NCBI RefSeq assembly: GCF_001557115.1
Contig: NZ_LSKQ01000324.1
Coordinates: 1 to 15,990, forward strand
DNA length: 15,990 nt
Origin: Erythrobacter sp. CCH5-A1
GTDB lineage: Bacteria > Pseudomonadota > Alphaproteobacteria > Sphingomonadales > Sphingomonadaceae
Reading direction: 5' to 3'
Notes under the pieces: generated by a model
What the model saw: the letters and a program-made list of their open reading frames with translations, nothing else
Database searches by the model: none
Told to the model about the DNA's origin: nothing
Shown: positions 15,751 through 15,990 of the stretch, piece by piece
How the letters are laid out: every line of letters begins with the position of its first letter
Position numbering within the stretch: position 1 is the stretch's first letter
Program-made: the position numbers and the translations under genes

Positions 15751-15836
15751 TACAACGCGCCCGCGACTGTCCCGGCCCTTACCCCCCTTTTGAGGGCACC
15801 AGCCGCACGCAGCATGACGGTCCCAGTTTCGTCTTC

Positions 15837-15881
15837 TTGGCGGCCCCCTTTGCCGGTCACCCTGGCAATCGGGGCCGCCAA
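15837..15881. terminator. Two-tier 45-base hairpin beyond the regulator gene
   Basis: TTGGCGGCCCC (15837-15847) and GGGGCCGCCAA (15871-15881) form a perfect 11-bp lower stem. After a 2x2 internal loop, TTGCCGG and CTGGCAA (15850-15856 and 15862-15868) form a 7-bp upper stem with one G-T pair and a 5-base loop. It starts 87 bases after the regulator stop. If a minus-strand gene ends at 15932, it lies between converging genes and would be a bidirectional terminator. There is no clear T-tract on either side, so a structured RNA is an alternative. The remainder of 15751-15931 shows no gene. Confidence 0.5.
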
Positions 15882-15931
15882 TCGTTCGTGCAGGCCGAAC
15901 GCGGCGGGGCGGGACGGGCGCGCGCCGCTCG

Positions 15932-15990
15932 TTATGCGCTCTGATGTCCGCTGTCAACGCTCAGGGTGCGCGGCATCAGCCGTTCGGCGG
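15932..15990 (-). CDS. Possible 3' end of a minus-strand gene entering the window
   Basis: Reading the minus strand from the right edge, 18 sense codons (AERLMPRTLSVDSGHQSA) run to a TAA at 15934-15932. Third positions are mostly G or C (13 of 18), as expected for coding sequence here. The other two minus-strand frames stop sooner. The stretch is too short to identify, and a perfect TTGACA at 15958-15953 on the same strand suggests the area could instead be a promoter. A plus-strand reading from ATG 15943 is also open but has no ribosome-binding site. Confidence 0.25.
   Translation of the reverse strand, partial: AERLMPRTLSVDSGHQSA

Noticed and set aside
15037..15957. A 306-codon minus-strand open frame across the pseudo-receiver gene
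   Set aside because: It covers the regulator, the promoter repeats and the terminal hairpin, has no family features, and starts without a ribosome-binding site.

Overview
The window reads as ordinary, dense, high-G+C alphaproteobacterial chromosome. The best guess is Sphingomonadales, near Erythrobacter/Porphyrobacter. That placement is inference from the gene set and base composition; there is no rRNA in the window. Thirteen complete protein genes are supported, plus a possible gene end at the right edge. No tRNA, rRNA, CRISPR array, insertion sequence or prophage gene is visible, and no stretch over 300 bases lacks a gene.

Left part (1-7950): a long near-perfect palindrome precedes the 3' end of a UbiH-family ubiquinone-biosynthesis monooxygenase. 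That gene is divergent, with only 32 bases between starts, from a three-domain DsbD/ScsB-type thiol:disulfide interchange protein. The dsbD gene runs tail to tail into a small putative lipoprotein gene, overlapping it by 74 bases. Next, on the minus strand, come a lower-G+C membrane-anchored pentapeptide-repeat protein built on 13 units of exactly 30 bp, and then uvrB. The uvrB promoter appears to carry a one-mismatch LexA (SOS) box inside its spacer, and the mRNA may be leaderless.

Middle (7951-10739): a DUF3617 lipoprotein with a perfect EF-hand-like loop, an alpha/beta hydrolase with an intact catalytic triad, and a divergent regulator pair. The pair is a LuxR-type solo lacking the usual acyl-homoserine-lactone tryptophans and a small winged-helix protein, with a 20-bp dyad between them.

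Right part (10740-15990): a run of four genes in one direction. They encode a circularly permuted ATP-grasp protein, an alpha-E (DUF403) protein, a transglutaminase-like protein, and the proteasome-like peptidase Anbu. This is a known but functionally unresolved association, thought to make and process a peptide or amide-linked product. It is followed by a FixJ/NarL-like regulator whose receiver has lost its phospho-acceptor Asp and its conserved Lys. A strong two-tier hairpin closes the region.

Nothing here amounts to a clearly new multi-gene system. The best leads are the pentapeptide-repeat gene, the LuxR-solo/winged-helix pair with its dyad, the Anbu cassette followed by a pseudo-receiver regulator, and the uvrB promoter architecture.
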